The notes: a model not told the origin generated them from the sequence alone. DNA of 64,000 bases from CAVZTX01 sp963778375 (GCA_963778375.1 CAVZTX010000038.1:348821-412820), one strand, 5' to 3'. Shown: positions 1-8,474, numbered from the stretch's first letter. Translations and numbers: made by a program.

Positions 1-1
1 T

Positions 2-826
2 GACCAGGACAAAATGGCAATCGCGTTAAATAAGCTAGCGGAAGAGGACCCTACCTTCCAATTGCATACCGATACAGAAACCGGCCAGACCATCATCAGT
101 GGTATGGGTGAACTACACCTAGAAGTCATCGTGGATCGCATGTTCCGCGAGTTTAAGGTGGAGGCAAATGTGGGTCGCCCACAAGTTGCCTATCGCGAAA
201 CAATTACACGCGAAGCCACAGCCGAGGGTAAGCACGTTCGACAAACGGGTGGCCACGGCCAATATGGTGACGTGTGGATTCGAGTGGCTCCCAACGAGCG
301 CGGCAAAGGCTTTGAGTTTGTCAATGCCATTGTTGGCGGCGTGGTGCCTAAAGAATATATCAAGCCGGTTGAAAACGGTATTAGAGAGACATTGGAAAAT
401 GGCATCATCGCCGGATATCCAATGATCGATGTCAAAGCAACACTCTTCGATGGGTCATACCACGAAGTAGACTCGAATGAAATGGCCTTTAAGACCGCCG
501 GTTCGCTGGCGATCAAAGAGGCAGCTCGTAAAGCATCTCCTATTATACTTGAGCCGGTGATGTTGGTAGAGGTGACAACCTCGGAAGAATTTTACGGCGA
601 TGTAATTGGTGACATCAATCGACGCCGTGGAACTATCCTGGGCATGGAGAGCCGCGGGACAATGGTAGTGGTACGGGGCCATGTTCCTCTCGCCGAAATG
701 TTTGGCTACGTGAACGATCTCCGTTCAATGACCAGTGGCCGCGCTAACTACTCGATGGAGTTTGCGCACTATGATCCCGTTCCAAGAAATATCGCTGAAA
801 CGATTGTCGCCAAGGCGAGCCGCTAA
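2..826 (+). CDS. fusA: Elongation factor G, C-terminal part (5' truncated by window)
   Basis: This is the 3' end of the GTPase that drives ribosomal translocation and, with RRF, ribosome recycling. The reading frame is open from base 2 (DQDKMAIALNKLAEEDPTF), which matches the start of EF-G domain III; domains IV and V follow and the stop is at 826. The 274 residues visible are a little over a third of a normal EF-G of about 690, and the GTPase domain lies outside the window. The ATG at 14 is internal and is not a start. tuf follows after 241 bases in the usual str-operon order. Identification is certain; the gene is incomplete only because of the window edge. Confidence 0.97.
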   Translation, partial: DQDKMAIALNKLAEEDPTFQLHTDTETGQTIISGMGELHLEVIVDRMFREFKVEANVGRPQVAYRETITREATAEGKHVRQTGGHGQYGDVWIRVAPNERGKGFEFVNAIVGGVVPKEYIKPVENGIRETLENGIIAGYPMIDVKATLFDGSYHEVDSNEMAFKTAGSLAIKEAARKASPIILEPVMLVEVTTSEEFYGDVIGDINRRRGTILGMESRGTMVVVRGHVPLAEMFGYVNDLRSMTSGRANYSMEFAHYDPVPRNIAETIVAKASR

Positions 827-1067
827 AGTAAGCAAAGATTCGGAGCCGAAGCCAGGGAATAGGCCTACCGAACCCAGGGGCATGAGCGAAGTTTGCAGAA
901 CGAATTGCAACTCGCTCTGGCTCCTACAGAACTTTATCTTATTGAATTGCAATCGGAGAGTTGATCAAATACTCTCTAAACAAAACACAAAAAGAGTGCC
1001 ATCGCAAAGTTGCAGACCCTGGCGCACAAATGTTTGCACAGAGCACTGATGGAGGATAAAAAAACAA
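827..1067 (+). other. fusA-tuf intergenic region
   Basis: These 241 bases hold no credible gene. The word GAATTGCAA occurs twice (near 902 and 944). A strong Shine-Dalgarno GGAGG lies just before the tuf start. I see no convincing -35/-10 pair with 16-18 base spacing. The length leaves room for a separate tuf promoter or leader, but none can be named from sequence alone. Confidence 0.4.
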
Positions 1068-2276
1068 ATGGCAAAGAAGAAGTTTGAGCGAACGAAACCG
1101 CATGTGAACGTGGGAACGATCGGACATATCGATCATGGCAAAACCACGCTGACGGCGGCCATCACCAAAGTGCTGGCCAAAGCCAACGCCAGCAACAAGT
1201 ACATCGCCTTCGACCAGATCGACAAAGCGCCCGAGGAGCGCGAACGGGGCATCACGATCGCGATTGCCCACGTGGAATACGAGACCGAGAAACGGCACTA
1301 CGCCCACGTGGACTGCCCAGGGCATGCCGACTACATCAAGAACATGATCACCGGGGCAGCCCAGATGGATGGCGCGATCCTGGTGGTGAGTGCGCCGGAT
1401 GGTCCGATGCCCCAGACGCGCGAACACATCCTGCTGGCTGAGCAAGTCGAAGTGCCGGCCATGGTCGTGTTCCTCAACAAAGTGGACATGATGGACGACG
1501 AAGAACTCCTGGAACTGGTCGAATTGGAAGTCCGCGAACTCTTGAGCAAGTACGACTTTCCCGGAGATGATGTGCCGGTCATTCGGGGATCGGCGCTCAA
1601 AGCCTTGGAGAGCAAGGGTGACCTCAGTCGCAGCGACAGCGATGCCGCCTGCATCTGGGACCTGATGGACGCGGTCGATAGCTACATACCGACCCCACCG
1701 CGAGCGACCGACAAGCCGTTCTTGATGCCGATAGAAGATGTCTTTGGCATCAAAGGACGCGGCACGGTGGGGACCGGGCGAATTGAGCGGGGCATCGTCA
1801 AAGTGGGCGACTCGGTCGAGATCGTAGGGATGAAGGAGGAGACGCGCAGTGTGGTGGTCACAGGAGTGGAGATGTTCCAGAAGACGCTGGATCAAGGGAT
1901 GGCGGGAGACAACGTGGGCTGCCTGTTACGAGGAGTCGAGCGAACCGACATTGAGCGAGGGCAGGTCTTAGCCAAGCCGGGGTCGATCAAGCCGCACAAG
2001 AGCTTCAAGGCGCAGGTCTACGTCTTGTCGAAGGAAGAGGGAGGACGGCACACGCCGTTCTTCAATGGGTATCGGCCGCAGTTCTACGTGCGCACGACCG
2101 ATGTGACGGGAGCGATTCGTTTACCCGAAGGGGTCGAGATGGTGATGCCGGGGGACAACATCGAGATGACGGTGGAGTTGCTCCAGCCGGTGGCGATGGA
2201 AGAGGGGGTCAAGTTTGCCATCCGTGAGGGTGGACGTACGGTGGGTGCTGGCATCTGCACCAAGATCGAGAACTAA
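1068..2276 (+). CDS. tuf: Elongation factor Tu
   Basis: EF-Tu carries aminoacyl-tRNA to the ribosomal A site in a GTP-dependent way. The 402-residue protein has the full set of G motifs: GHIDHGKTT (P-loop), RGITI (switch I), DCPGHADY (switch II) and NKVD, followed by beta-barrel domains 2 and 3. Length is normal (about 395-400). The ATG at 1068 sits after a GGAGG ribosome-binding site. Codon use looks visibly more G/C-ending than in the flanking fusA and rpsJ, which could reflect strong expression optimisation or gene conversion with a second tuf copy elsewhere; that is inference. Confidence 0.98.
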   Translation: MAKKKFERTKPHVNVGTIGHIDHGKTTLTAAITKVLAKANASNKYIAFDQIDKAPEERERGITIAIAHVEYETEKRHYAHVDCPGHADYIKNMITGAAQMDGAILVVSAPDGPMPQTREHILLAEQVEVPAMVVFLNKVDMMDDEELLELVELEVRELLSKYDFPGDDVPVIRGSALKALESKGDLSRSDSDAACIWDLMDAVDSYIPTPPRATDKPFLMPIEDVFGIKGRGTVGTGRIERGIVKVGDSVEIVGMKEETRSVVVTGVEMFQKTLDQGMAGDNVGCLLRGVERTDIERGQVLAKPGSIKPHKSFKAQVYVLSKEEGGRHTPFFNGYRPQFYVRTTDVTGAIRLPEGVEMVMPGDNIEMTVELLQPVAMEEGVKFAIREGGRTVGAGICTKIEN

Positions 2277-2281
2277 AATTT

Positions 2282-2309
2282 GTAGGAGCACAATGCATTG
2301 TGCTCCTAC
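2282..2309. repeat. 28-bp perfect palindrome between tuf and rpsJ
   Basis: The half-site GTAGGAGCACAATG is followed directly by its exact reverse complement, giving a loopless 28-bp palindrome. It resembles the GTAGG...CCTAC REP-like palindromes seen elsewhere in this window. It lies six bases after the tuf stop and ahead of the rpsJ Shine-Dalgarno, so as RNA it could form a hairpin that protects or attenuates tuf mRNA. There is no downstream U-tract, so a simple terminator is unlikely. Confidence 0.8.
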
Positions 2310-2329
2310 TCCTACTATAGGAGAAGAGT

Positions 2330-2647
2330 ATGGCCACAGGAACTAAACAGCGTATCCGCATTCGTTTGAAGGCATACGATCACCGCATTCTCGATCAGTC
2401 AGCGATGCAGATTGTAGATACGGCGCAACAGACGGGCGCACGGGTCTCAGGTCCAATACCTCTGCCCACCGAGATTGATAAGTTTACCGTGATGCGTTCG
2501 CCTTTTATCGATAAGGACGCACGCGAACAATTTGAAATTCGCACGCATAAACGCCTGATAGATATTATTGAGCCGACGAACAAAACCGTTGAGGCCTTGA
2601 CACGTTTGAATCTGCCCGCAGGCGTTGACATCGAAATCAAGCTGTAG
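2330..2647 (+). CDS. rpsJ: 30S ribosomal protein S10
   Basis: S10 is a 30S head protein that also acts as NusE in antitermination. The 105 residues match the family length, with the typical KQRIRIRLKAYDH start and VDIEIKL end. The ATG is preceded by TAGGAGAAGAGT. It is the first gene of the S10 cluster and follows tuf by 53 bases, which contain the 28-bp palindrome. Nothing unusual is seen in the protein. Confidence 0.98.
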   Translation: MATGTKQRIRIRLKAYDHRILDQSAMQIVDTAQQTGARVSGPIPLPTEIDKFTVMRSPFIDKDAREQFEIRTHKRLIDIIEPTNKTVEALTRLNLPAGVDIEIKL

Positions 2648-2693
2648 GAACTCATACATCATACCTCTACAGCGAAAGAAGAGAGGAAAGGAT

Positions 2694-3527
2694 ATGCTCA
2701 GTGGATTGTTGGGCAGAAAAGTCGGCATGACCCAGGTGTTTGGGCCGGATGGTTCGGTTACTCCGGTTACGGTGATAGAAGCTGGCCCATGCGTCGTAAC
2801 GCAGATCAAAACGACTGCCCGTGACGGTTATGAATCCGTTCAAATTGGATTTGAGCAGGCAAAAATGAAGAGCACAACTCGCGCTCAACTGGGTCATCTC
2901 GGACATAGCCTGCCATTGTTAAAAGGCCAACGCAAGCGCTTACAAACATATCAGCAGGAACAGCGCACAAAATCTAAAACGGAGACGAGTGCCTCTGAAA
3001 GTGCCTCGGCCAGTGAGAGCACTTCTGACGAGAAGAAAAAAGATAAACAAATTACGAAGTTGCTGAAAGTGCAAGCAAACCGCCAGCGTCGCCCAGGACC
3101 AGAGGTTGGTCCGTTCAAAGTATTGCGTGAGGTTGGATTGCAATCAGGTGTTACCTCGGAGACGTTGGAACTCGGCAAACAATTTGATGCTAGCCTGTTT
3201 ACGGTTGGTGAGTCGGTTGACATCGTCGGTACCTCCAAGGGGAAAGGTTTCCAGGGTGGAGTCAAGCGTCATGGATTTCGTGGCGGACCTAAGACTCATG
3301 GTCAATCAGACCGTACACGCGCTCCCGGCTCGATTGGTTCTGGGACAACTCCCGGACGAGTGCTGAAGGGAACACGTATGGCCGGTCACATGGGTAACGA
3401 ACGTGTGACGGCGAAGAAGCTGCAAGTGATTCAAGCTGATCCTGAGCGCAACCTGTTGCTGGTCAAGGGCTCGGTCCCTGGAGCTAATGGTGGCTTGCTC
3501 ATGATTAAGAAGCAAGGGATGAGGTAA
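2694..3527 (+). CDS. rplC: 50S ribosomal protein L3, with internal insertion
   Basis: L3 is a primary 23S rRNA binder near the peptidyl-transferase centre. I chose the ATG at 2694 because GAGAGGAAAGG lies just upstream and MLSGLLGRKVGMTQVF is the family N-terminus; an upstream in-frame start would run into rpsJ. The conserved loop sequence (TSKGKGFQGGVKRHGF, then GSIGSGTTPGRV) is intact. At 277 residues it is about 65 longer than usual. The excess lies at roughly residues 71-138, a charged, Ser/Glu/Lys-rich stretch (SASESASASEST) between the N-terminal barrel and the central loop. The gene is transcribed with rplD five bases downstream. Confidence 0.97.
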   Translation: MLSGLLGRKVGMTQVFGPDGSVTPVTVIEAGPCVVTQIKTTARDGYESVQIGFEQAKMKSTTRAQLGHLGHSLPLLKGQRKRLQTYQQEQRTKSKTETSASESASASESTSDEKKKDKQITKLLKVQANRQRRPGPEVGPFKVLREVGLQSGVTSETLELGKQFDASLFTVGESVDIVGTSKGKGFQGGVKRHGFRGGPKTHGQSDRTRAPGSIGSGTTPGRVLKGTRMAGHMGNERVTAKKLQVIQADPERNLLLVKGSVPGANGGLLMIKKQGMR

Positions 3528-3532
3528 CCGAA

Positions 3533-4348
3533 ATGCCCTCGACTACAGTGTATAACATGGCCGGAGAGGTCATAGAACAGCTCGAACTGAGCGAGCAGGT
3601 GTTCGGAGTCACCCCGAATGTACCGGTGCTCCATCAGGTTGTCACCGCACAACTGGTGAATCGTCGTCAAGGTACTGCTTCGACGAAGACTCGCGCTGAA
3701 GTTTCAGGCGGCGGTAAGAAGCCGTATAAACAAAAGGGAACGGGCCGCGCCCGGCAGGGAAGCACACGCGCCCCGCAGTTCCGTCATGGTGGAGTTGTAT
3801 GGGGTCCAAAGCCGCATCCCTATCATCATGATGTGCCGCGCAAAATGCGCCGTCTGGCTATTCGCTCGGCATTATCCGATAAGGTGGCGAATGAGCAATT
3901 GATCGTTGTCAACGACTTAGCCCTTGCTGCACCACGCACGAAGGATATGTTGACGATCCTTGATAAGCTGCCGGTAAATGGTAAGCGGGTTTTGATGATG
4001 TTGCCGAAACGCGATGAGAATATTCTGCTTTCTGTGCGTAACATTCCTATGGCAAAGGCGCAGCATGTCTCCTCGATCAACGTCGTGGAACTGCTGAAGC
4101 ACGATTTCGTGATTATGCCTAAGCAAACCGTGCGCTGGATTGAGCTGGTATTCGGCGAAGGTGTGAGCGCTGAGGAAGCCAGCCACCGCATTGCCGATGA
4201 GCTTGGTGAGCAGGAGACTGCGCCTCAGCCTCAGTATGCAGAGGATGCAATGGTGTCCCCGCAGACAAGCGATAGCGCCGCAGATGAGCCGACTGCTTCG
4301 GTATCGGATTCTGAGGCTTCAGCGACAACTGACGGTGAGGAAGGATAG
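3533..4348 (+). CDS. rplD: 50S ribosomal protein L4, acidic C-terminal tail
   Basis: L4 binds domain I of 23S rRNA, lines the exit tunnel and in some bacteria represses its own S10 operon. The basic tunnel loop is recognisable (GGGKKPYKQKGTGRARQGS). The conserved domain ends near residue 210 (VFGEGVSAEEASHRIADEL), and a tail of about 55 acidic/Ser/Thr-rich residues follows, which most L4 proteins (about 205-210 aa) lack. The ATG lies 5 bases after rplC. Function is certain; the role of the tail is unknown. Confidence 0.97.
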   Translation: MPSTTVYNMAGEVIEQLELSEQVFGVTPNVPVLHQVVTAQLVNRRQGTASTKTRAEVSGGGKKPYKQKGTGRARQGSTRAPQFRHGGVVWGPKPHPYHHDVPRKMRRLAIRSALSDKVANEQLIVVNDLALAAPRTKDMLTILDKLPVNGKRVLMMLPKRDENILLSVRNIPMAKAQHVSSINVVELLKHDFVIMPKQTVRWIELVFGEGVSAEEASHRIADELGEQETAPQPQYAEDAMVSPQTSDSAADEPTASVSDSEASATTDGEEG

Positions 4349-4353
4349 AGATT

Positions 4354-4650
4354 GTGGAAATTACAGAAGTGCTCCGTCACGGTATCGTAACTGAAAGAAC
4401 AGTGGCGCAGCAAGCCCAGAATAAATATACCTTTCGCGTGGCGTTGACCGCAAACAAAATCGATGTGCGCCGGGCAGTAGAAGCCATGTTTAAGGTGCAT
4501 GTTGTCAAAGTGAATACCATGCGCATGCCTGGAAAGCCACGTGCAATACGTCGAAGGGGTTCCGCTCCTCGACCTGTACCGGCTCGCGAGTGGAAAAAGG
4601 CGATTGTAACCCTACGTGAAGGGGACTCAATCGACGCATTGAAAGCATAA
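4354..4650 (+). CDS. rplW: 50S ribosomal protein L23
   Basis: L23 sits at the exit of the peptide tunnel and is the docking site for trigger factor and SRP. The 98-residue frame begins at GTG 4354, with GAGGAAGG overlapping the end of rplD as ribosome-binding site. Family features include FRVALTANKIDVRRAVEAMF and the basic loop KPRAIRRRGSAPRP. Length is normal. Spacing to rplD is 5 bases, so translational coupling is likely. Confidence 0.97.
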   Translation: MEITEVLRHGIVTERTVAQQAQNKYTFRVALTANKIDVRRAVEAMFKVHVVKVNTMRMPGKPRAIRRRGSAPRPVPAREWKKAIVTLREGDSIDALKA

Positions 4651-4666
4651 GGGAAGGGGTTGAGAG

Positions 4667-5503
4667 ATGCCAATTCGACAGTATCGACCAACGTCTCCTG
4701 GGCGTCGCGGCATGTCGGTTTCGACATTCGAGGAGATTACAAAGACAAAGCCAGAGAAATCTCTGACAGTTAAGCTGAAAAAGCACGCCGGTCGCAACAA
4801 CCAGGGCAGAATCTCGGTCCGCCATCGTGGTGGTGGGGCCAAGCGAGCTTATCGTATTATCGATTTTAAGCGCAACAAGCTGGGAGTTCCTGCTAAAGTT
4901 GCCGCAATTGAGTATGATCCAAACCGATCAGCACGTATAGCGCTGCTACATTATGTAGATGGTGAGAAGCGCTATATTCTCGCACCGGTCGGACTAAAAG
5001 TTGGTGATAAGGTAGAGGCAGGGCCAGAGGCAGACATTAAGCCCGGTAACGCTCTTCCTTTGAAGAATATCCCAACCGGTACAACGATCCATAACATCGA
5101 GTTGGAGCGTGGACACGGTGGACAGATGGTGCGCAGCGCGGGTGTTGGTGCGCAACTGATGGCAAAAGAGGGCAACTACGCACTGGTGCGTCTACCTTCT
5201 GGCGAGCAGCGCCAGGTGCATATTCTGTGTATGGCAACCATCGGTCAGGTAGGCAACGTGGATCATGAGAACGTGAGCATTGGCAAGGCCGGACGTTCAC
5301 GCCATTTGGGGCGTCGTCCTGCTGTGCGAGGCTCGGTCATGAACCCACGTGACCATCCACATGGTGGCGGTGAAGGTCGTGCGCCAATTGGTGGACAGCC
5401 ACAGACCCCATGGGGCAAGCCTGCGTTGGGCTACAAGACGCGCAAGAATAAAAGGACTGATCGTTTTATTGTCCGGCGTCGCAATGCTGGCAGGAGGAAG
5501 TAG
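4667..5503 (+). CDS. rplB: 50S ribosomal protein L2
   Basis: L2 is a primary rRNA binder needed for subunit association and the peptidyl-transferase site. It has 278 residues, the normal length. The N-terminal KPTSPGRRGMS-type segment, the RNA-binding NNQGRISVRHRGGG and the C-terminal MNPRDHPHGGGEGR loop with its functionally important His are all present. The ATG follows GGGAAGGGGTTGAGAG. It is flanked by rplW and rpsS in standard order, with a 2-base gap to rpsS. Confidence 0.98.
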   Translation: MPIRQYRPTSPGRRGMSVSTFEEITKTKPEKSLTVKLKKHAGRNNQGRISVRHRGGGAKRAYRIIDFKRNKLGVPAKVAAIEYDPNRSARIALLHYVDGEKRYILAPVGLKVGDKVEAGPEADIKPGNALPLKNIPTGTTIHNIELERGHGGQMVRSAGVGAQLMAKEGNYALVRLPSGEQRQVHILCMATIGQVGNVDHENVSIGKAGRSRHLGRRPAVRGSVMNPRDHPHGGGEGRAPIGGQPQTPWGKPALGYKTRKNKRTDRFIVRRRNAGRRK

Positions 5504-5505
5504 AA

Positions 5506-5793
5506 ATGTCGCGCTCAAGAAAAAAAGGGCCATACATTCATGAGTCGCTCAGAAAAAAAGTACTGGGCATGATCCGGAGCGGTGATCGCCGGGTGATTAA
5601 GACGTGGTCACGTGCTTCGACGATCTTCCCCCAGATGGTGGGTTTGACCATCGGCGTCCATAATGGCAAGACACATGTGCCCATCTATATTACGGAAAAT
5701 ATGGTAGGCCATAAGTTGGGTGAGTTTGCCCCTACACGCCACTTCCGTGGTCATTCAGGGGGCAAGAGTGAGAAGACCACATCGGTCCGGTAG
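5506..5793 (+). CDS. rpsS: 30S ribosomal protein S19
   Basis: S19 is a head protein of the small subunit and a partner of S13. The 95 residues start MSRSRKKGPYIHESLRKKV and contain the family's VGHKLGEFAPTRHFRGH near the end. The start lies two bases after the rplB stop, with AGGAGG inside rplB as ribosome-binding site. Length and sequence are ordinary. Confidence 0.98.
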   Translation: MSRSRKKGPYIHESLRKKVLGMIRSGDRRVIKTWSRASTIFPQMVGLTIGVHNGKTHVPIYITENMVGHKLGEFAPTRHFRGHSGGKSEKTTSVR

Positions 5794-5802
5794 AGGTACA
5801 AG

Positions 5803-6153
5803 ATGCAAGTCAGGGCTATAGCAAAAGACATTGGTATATCACCGCGCAAAATGCGCCTGGTTACCAATGCAGTAAAAGGGCTTCGGGTGAATGAGGCTCT
5901 GGCTATTCTTCAATTTTTGCCCAACGCAGGTGCGCAGCCAGTCAGTAAAGTTGTGGCGTCAGCGGCGGCTAATGCAGAGAATAACTACAGTCTCAATCCT
6001 GATGATCTCTATATTCTAAATATCGTGGCGGATGACTCGTTCCGAATCAAACGCATTAAAGCACGTCCGCATGGTCGGGCAGGTCGCATACTACGGCGCT
6101 TCTGCCATGTGACGGTAGTTGTTTCGGACGATCCGGCGGACGCCGGGCGCTAA
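5803..6153 (+). CDS. rplV: 50S ribosomal protein L22
   Basis: L22 lines the exit tunnel, and its long hairpin contacts all six 23S domains. The 116-residue protein begins MQVRAIAKDIGISPRKMRL and ends with the beta-hairpin region IKARPHGRAGRILRRFCHVTV. Length is normal. It lies between rpsS (9 bases) and rpsC (14 bases). Macrolide-resistance insertions are not seen in the hairpin. Confidence 0.97.
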   Translation: MQVRAIAKDIGISPRKMRLVTNAVKGLRVNEALAILQFLPNAGAQPVSKVVASAAANAENNYSLNPDDLYILNIVADDSFRIKRIKARPHGRAGRILRRFCHVTVVVSDDPADAGR

Positions 6154-6167
6154 GAAGGAGGACACTT

Positions 6168-7448
6168 TTGGGACATAAAGTGCATCCCACAGGTTTCAGG
6201 CTCGGCGTCGTAAAAGGCTGGCAGTCTCGCTGGTATGCCGAGCGTGATTACAAAGATTTGCTTGCGGAGGATATTATGCTCCGTAAGGTTATTAACAAAG
6301 AGCTTGCTAATGCGGCCATCTCGCGCATTGAGATTGAGCGTGCAGCAGCGAACCAGGTGACTATAACGGTGTACACCGCCAAACCCGGTATCGTGATTGG
6401 GAAGAGCGGAGAGAAGGTCGAAAAGCTGAAAGCTTTGCTGGAGGCAAGGACCAAGAAACGTGTGCGCCTGAATATTCAGGAGATTCGCCAGCCTGAACTG
6501 GATGCTTATTTGGTTGGCCGCAGTATTGCGGAACAGTTGGAGAAGCGCGTCTCGTTCCGCCGTGCCATGAAGCAAGCAGTACAGAAGTCAATGCGTGCAA
6601 ACGCAAAGGGTATAAGAATTGTTATCGGCGGACGGCTGGGTGGAGCGGAAATCGCCCGCACCGAGAAAGAGGTTGAGGGAAAGATTCCTTTGCATACCCT
6701 GCGTGCCGATATCGATTATGGCCTGACCGAGGCACACACAACCTTTGGTGTAATTGGCATCAAGGTATGGATTTATAAGGGTGATATTCTGCCGACCAAG
6801 CGGCGCGAGAGTGCTGAATTGCAGCAGGAGATCACCGCACAGCCATCGTTTCCTTCGCGTGATGGAGGCGAGCGTCGTGGTGAACGAGGTGATCGCCGGT
6901 CTGGGGGTCAGCGCGGAGAGCGTGGTCCACGCTCGCAAGGTGATCGCTCACAAGGTCAGGGCGGGGAGCGTGCTCCTCGAGGTGAGCGACCTCCGCGGCC
7001 GCAAAGTGATCGTCCGCCACGCCCGCAAGGTGATCGCCCAACTCGTCCTCAGGGAGAGCGTGGCCCGCGGCCGCAAAGTGATCGTCTACAAGGCAGCGAG
7101 AGGCCTCCACGAGCGCCTCGGCCACAGGGTGAGAGAACTGATCGTCCACCACGTGCGCAGGGCGAGCGTCCAGCTCGTCTACCTCGGGCTGAACGCACAG
7201 AGCAGGGGCAAGCTACACCTGAGACGCAGCCCGCTTCTGAGATTCAGGTACCAGCAGTTCAGGATGTGCAAGAGCAGCCGCAGCCTATACAGGCAGCGCC
7301 CGAGACGCAGGCTATATCTGAAATGCAGGTTCCGGCAGTGCAAAATGTCCAGGAGACTGAACCAGCTCTGCCACCACCAATTGCACCGGAGACCAATGAT
7401 ACTGCTAATACCGGGGAAACAGGTACAGGGGCAACTGAAAGCGAGTAG
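6168..7448 (+). CDS. rpsC: 30S ribosomal protein S3 with ~210-residue C-terminal extension
   Basis: S3 helps form the mRNA entry channel and has helicase activity there. Translation starts at TTG 6168 after AAGGAGGAC; MGHKVHPTGFRLG is the family N-terminus. The KH domain carries GKSG at residues 78-81. The conserved protein ends near residue 212 (KGDILPTKRR). The remaining ~210 residues are first a Gly/Arg-rich tract, then about ten-residue repeats of the type RPPRPQGD, then two copies of a Pro/Glu/Gln-rich unit containing QVPAVQ. Family members are usually 210-280 aa, so 426 is exceptional. The third-base pattern continues through the tail, so it is probably translated. Confidence 0.95.
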   Translation: MGHKVHPTGFRLGVVKGWQSRWYAERDYKDLLAEDIMLRKVINKELANAAISRIEIERAAANQVTITVYTAKPGIVIGKSGEKVEKLKALLEARTKKRVRLNIQEIRQPELDAYLVGRSIAEQLEKRVSFRRAMKQAVQKSMRANAKGIRIVIGGRLGGAEIARTEKEVEGKIPLHTLRADIDYGLTEAHTTFGVIGIKVWIYKGDILPTKRRESAELQQEITAQPSFPSRDGGERRGERGDRRSGGQRGERGPRSQGDRSQGQGGERAPRGERPPRPQSDRPPRPQGDRPTRPQGERGPRPQSDRLQGSERPPRAPRPQGERTDRPPRAQGERPARLPRAERTEQGQATPETQPASEIQVPAVQDVQEQPQPIQAAPETQAISEMQVPAVQNVQETEPALPPPIAPETNDTANTGETGTGATESE

Positions 7449-7463
7449 AGGAGATTCTAAGCC

Positions 7464-7895
7464 ATGTTATTGGCACCGTCACGTACAAAGTACCGCAAAC
7501 AACATCGCGGTCGCATGAAAGGAACTGCCCAGCGAGGCAGCACACTCGCCTTCGGTGAGTATGGCTTGCAGGCGCTTGAACCGTGCTGGATGGAGGCTCG
7601 TCAAATCGAAGCAGCCCGTATCGCACTCACCCGCTTCATGAAGCGTGGTGGCAAGGTATGGATCCGCGTCTTTCCTGATAAGCCTATCACATCGAAACCC
7701 GCCGAAACCCGTATGGGTAGTGGTAAGGGCGCTGTCGATCACTGGGTGGCGGTCATCAAGCCAGGACGTATTATCTTCGAAGTTGGCGGCGTAAGCGAAG
7801 ATGTTGCCAAGGAAGCTATACGTCTGGCTAGTAATAAGTTGCCGGTTGCGACGCGCTTTATTACACGAGGGGAGGCAGAAAGTGCCGAAGCTTAA
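7464..7895 (+). CDS. rplP: 50S ribosomal protein L16
   Basis: L16 organises the A-site region of the 50S subunit. The 143 residues begin MLLAPSRTKYRKQHRGRMKG and include the conserved MGSGKGAVDHWVAVIKPG loop. Length is normal. The last 14 bases overlap the start of rpmC, a coupling typical of this operon. Confidence 0.98.
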   Translation: MLLAPSRTKYRKQHRGRMKGTAQRGSTLAFGEYGLQALEPCWMEARQIEAARIALTRFMKRGGKVWIRVFPDKPITSKPAETRMGSGKGAVDHWVAVIKPGRIIFEVGGVSEDVAKEAIRLASNKLPVATRFITRGEAESAEA

Positions 7896-8091
7896 CGAAC
7901 GTCGCAAGCAGATTCAAGAATTCACCCATGGTGAGGCAACACGCGAACTGAAGGATCTGCGGCTGAAGCTGTTCAACCTCCGCTTGCAGCAGCAGCGCGG
8001 TGAAATAAAAAACAACCGCGTGTTTACGCAGACACGCAAGGATATCGCGCGTGTACTGCACCGACTGACACAGTTGGAGGCCGAAGAATGA
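7882..8091 (+). CDS. rpmC: 50S ribosomal protein L29
   Basis: L29 is a small helical protein near the tunnel exit. The start is GTG 7882, inside the end of rplP, with GGGGAGGC as ribosome-binding site; the first residues are MPKLNERRKQIQEF. It has 69 residues, the normal length, including the LFNLRLQQQRGEIKNN helix. The frame is open further upstream, but nothing there resembles L29. Its stop overlaps the rpsQ start as ATGA. Confidence 0.95.
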   Translation: MPKLNERRKQIQEFTHGEATRELKDLRLKLFNLRLQQQRGEIKNNRVFTQTRKDIARVLHRLTQLEAEE

Positions 8092-8462
8092 CACAAAATG
8101 CTACGAGCGCCACGCCGGCGGTTCAACAGAAGAGCCGCCGCCAGCAAAAAGTTGGGCGCGTGGTCAGCAATAAAATGGATAAAACAATCGTCGTCGTTGT
8201 AGAGTCACTGAAAAAGCATCGTATCTATAAGCGCACGTATAAGCAAACAAAACGCTTTCATGCGCATGATGAAGAGAACACCTGTCAGGTTGGCGATGTG
8301 GTACGCATTGAAGAACACCGTCCGCTGAGCAAGTTGAAACGCTGGCGTCTGGTGGAGATTGTGAAGCGTGGCAGTGGCATCGTGCCGGTCGAAGAAGTGT
8401 TGGCTAAGGTCGATCCAGACCTGACATCCACCACATCCGATGAAGATGCATCGGAAGAATAA
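8088..8462 (+). CDS. rpsQ: 30S ribosomal protein S17, extended at both ends
   Basis: S17 is an early-binding 16S rRNA protein with an OB fold. The conserved body runs from about residue 20 (QQKVGRVVSNKMDKTIVVVV) to about residue 100 (KRWRLVEIVKR). An N-terminal run of about 18 polar residues and an acidic C-terminal tail of roughly 20 residues make it 124 aa, against about 85 usually. The ATG overlaps the rpmC stop by 4 bases. Confidence 0.96.
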   Translation: MTQNATSATPAVQQKSRRQQKVGRVVSNKMDKTIVVVVESLKKHRIYKRTYKQTKRFHAHDEENTCQVGDVVRIEEHRPLSKLKRWRLVEIVKRGSGIVPVEEVLAKVDPDLTSTTSDEDASEE

Positions 8463-8474
8463 GGAGAGGTCAGG

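Noticed and set aside
939..1895. 318-residue minus-strand frame across tuf
   Set aside because: It is a His/Asp/Val-rich shadow of the GC-rich tuf gene with no family resemblance.
6754..7518. 254-residue reading frame inside rpsC in another phase
   Set aside because: It follows from the Arg/Gly/Pro-rich repeats of the S3 tail; S3 is in the conserved frame and has the start site and neighbours.
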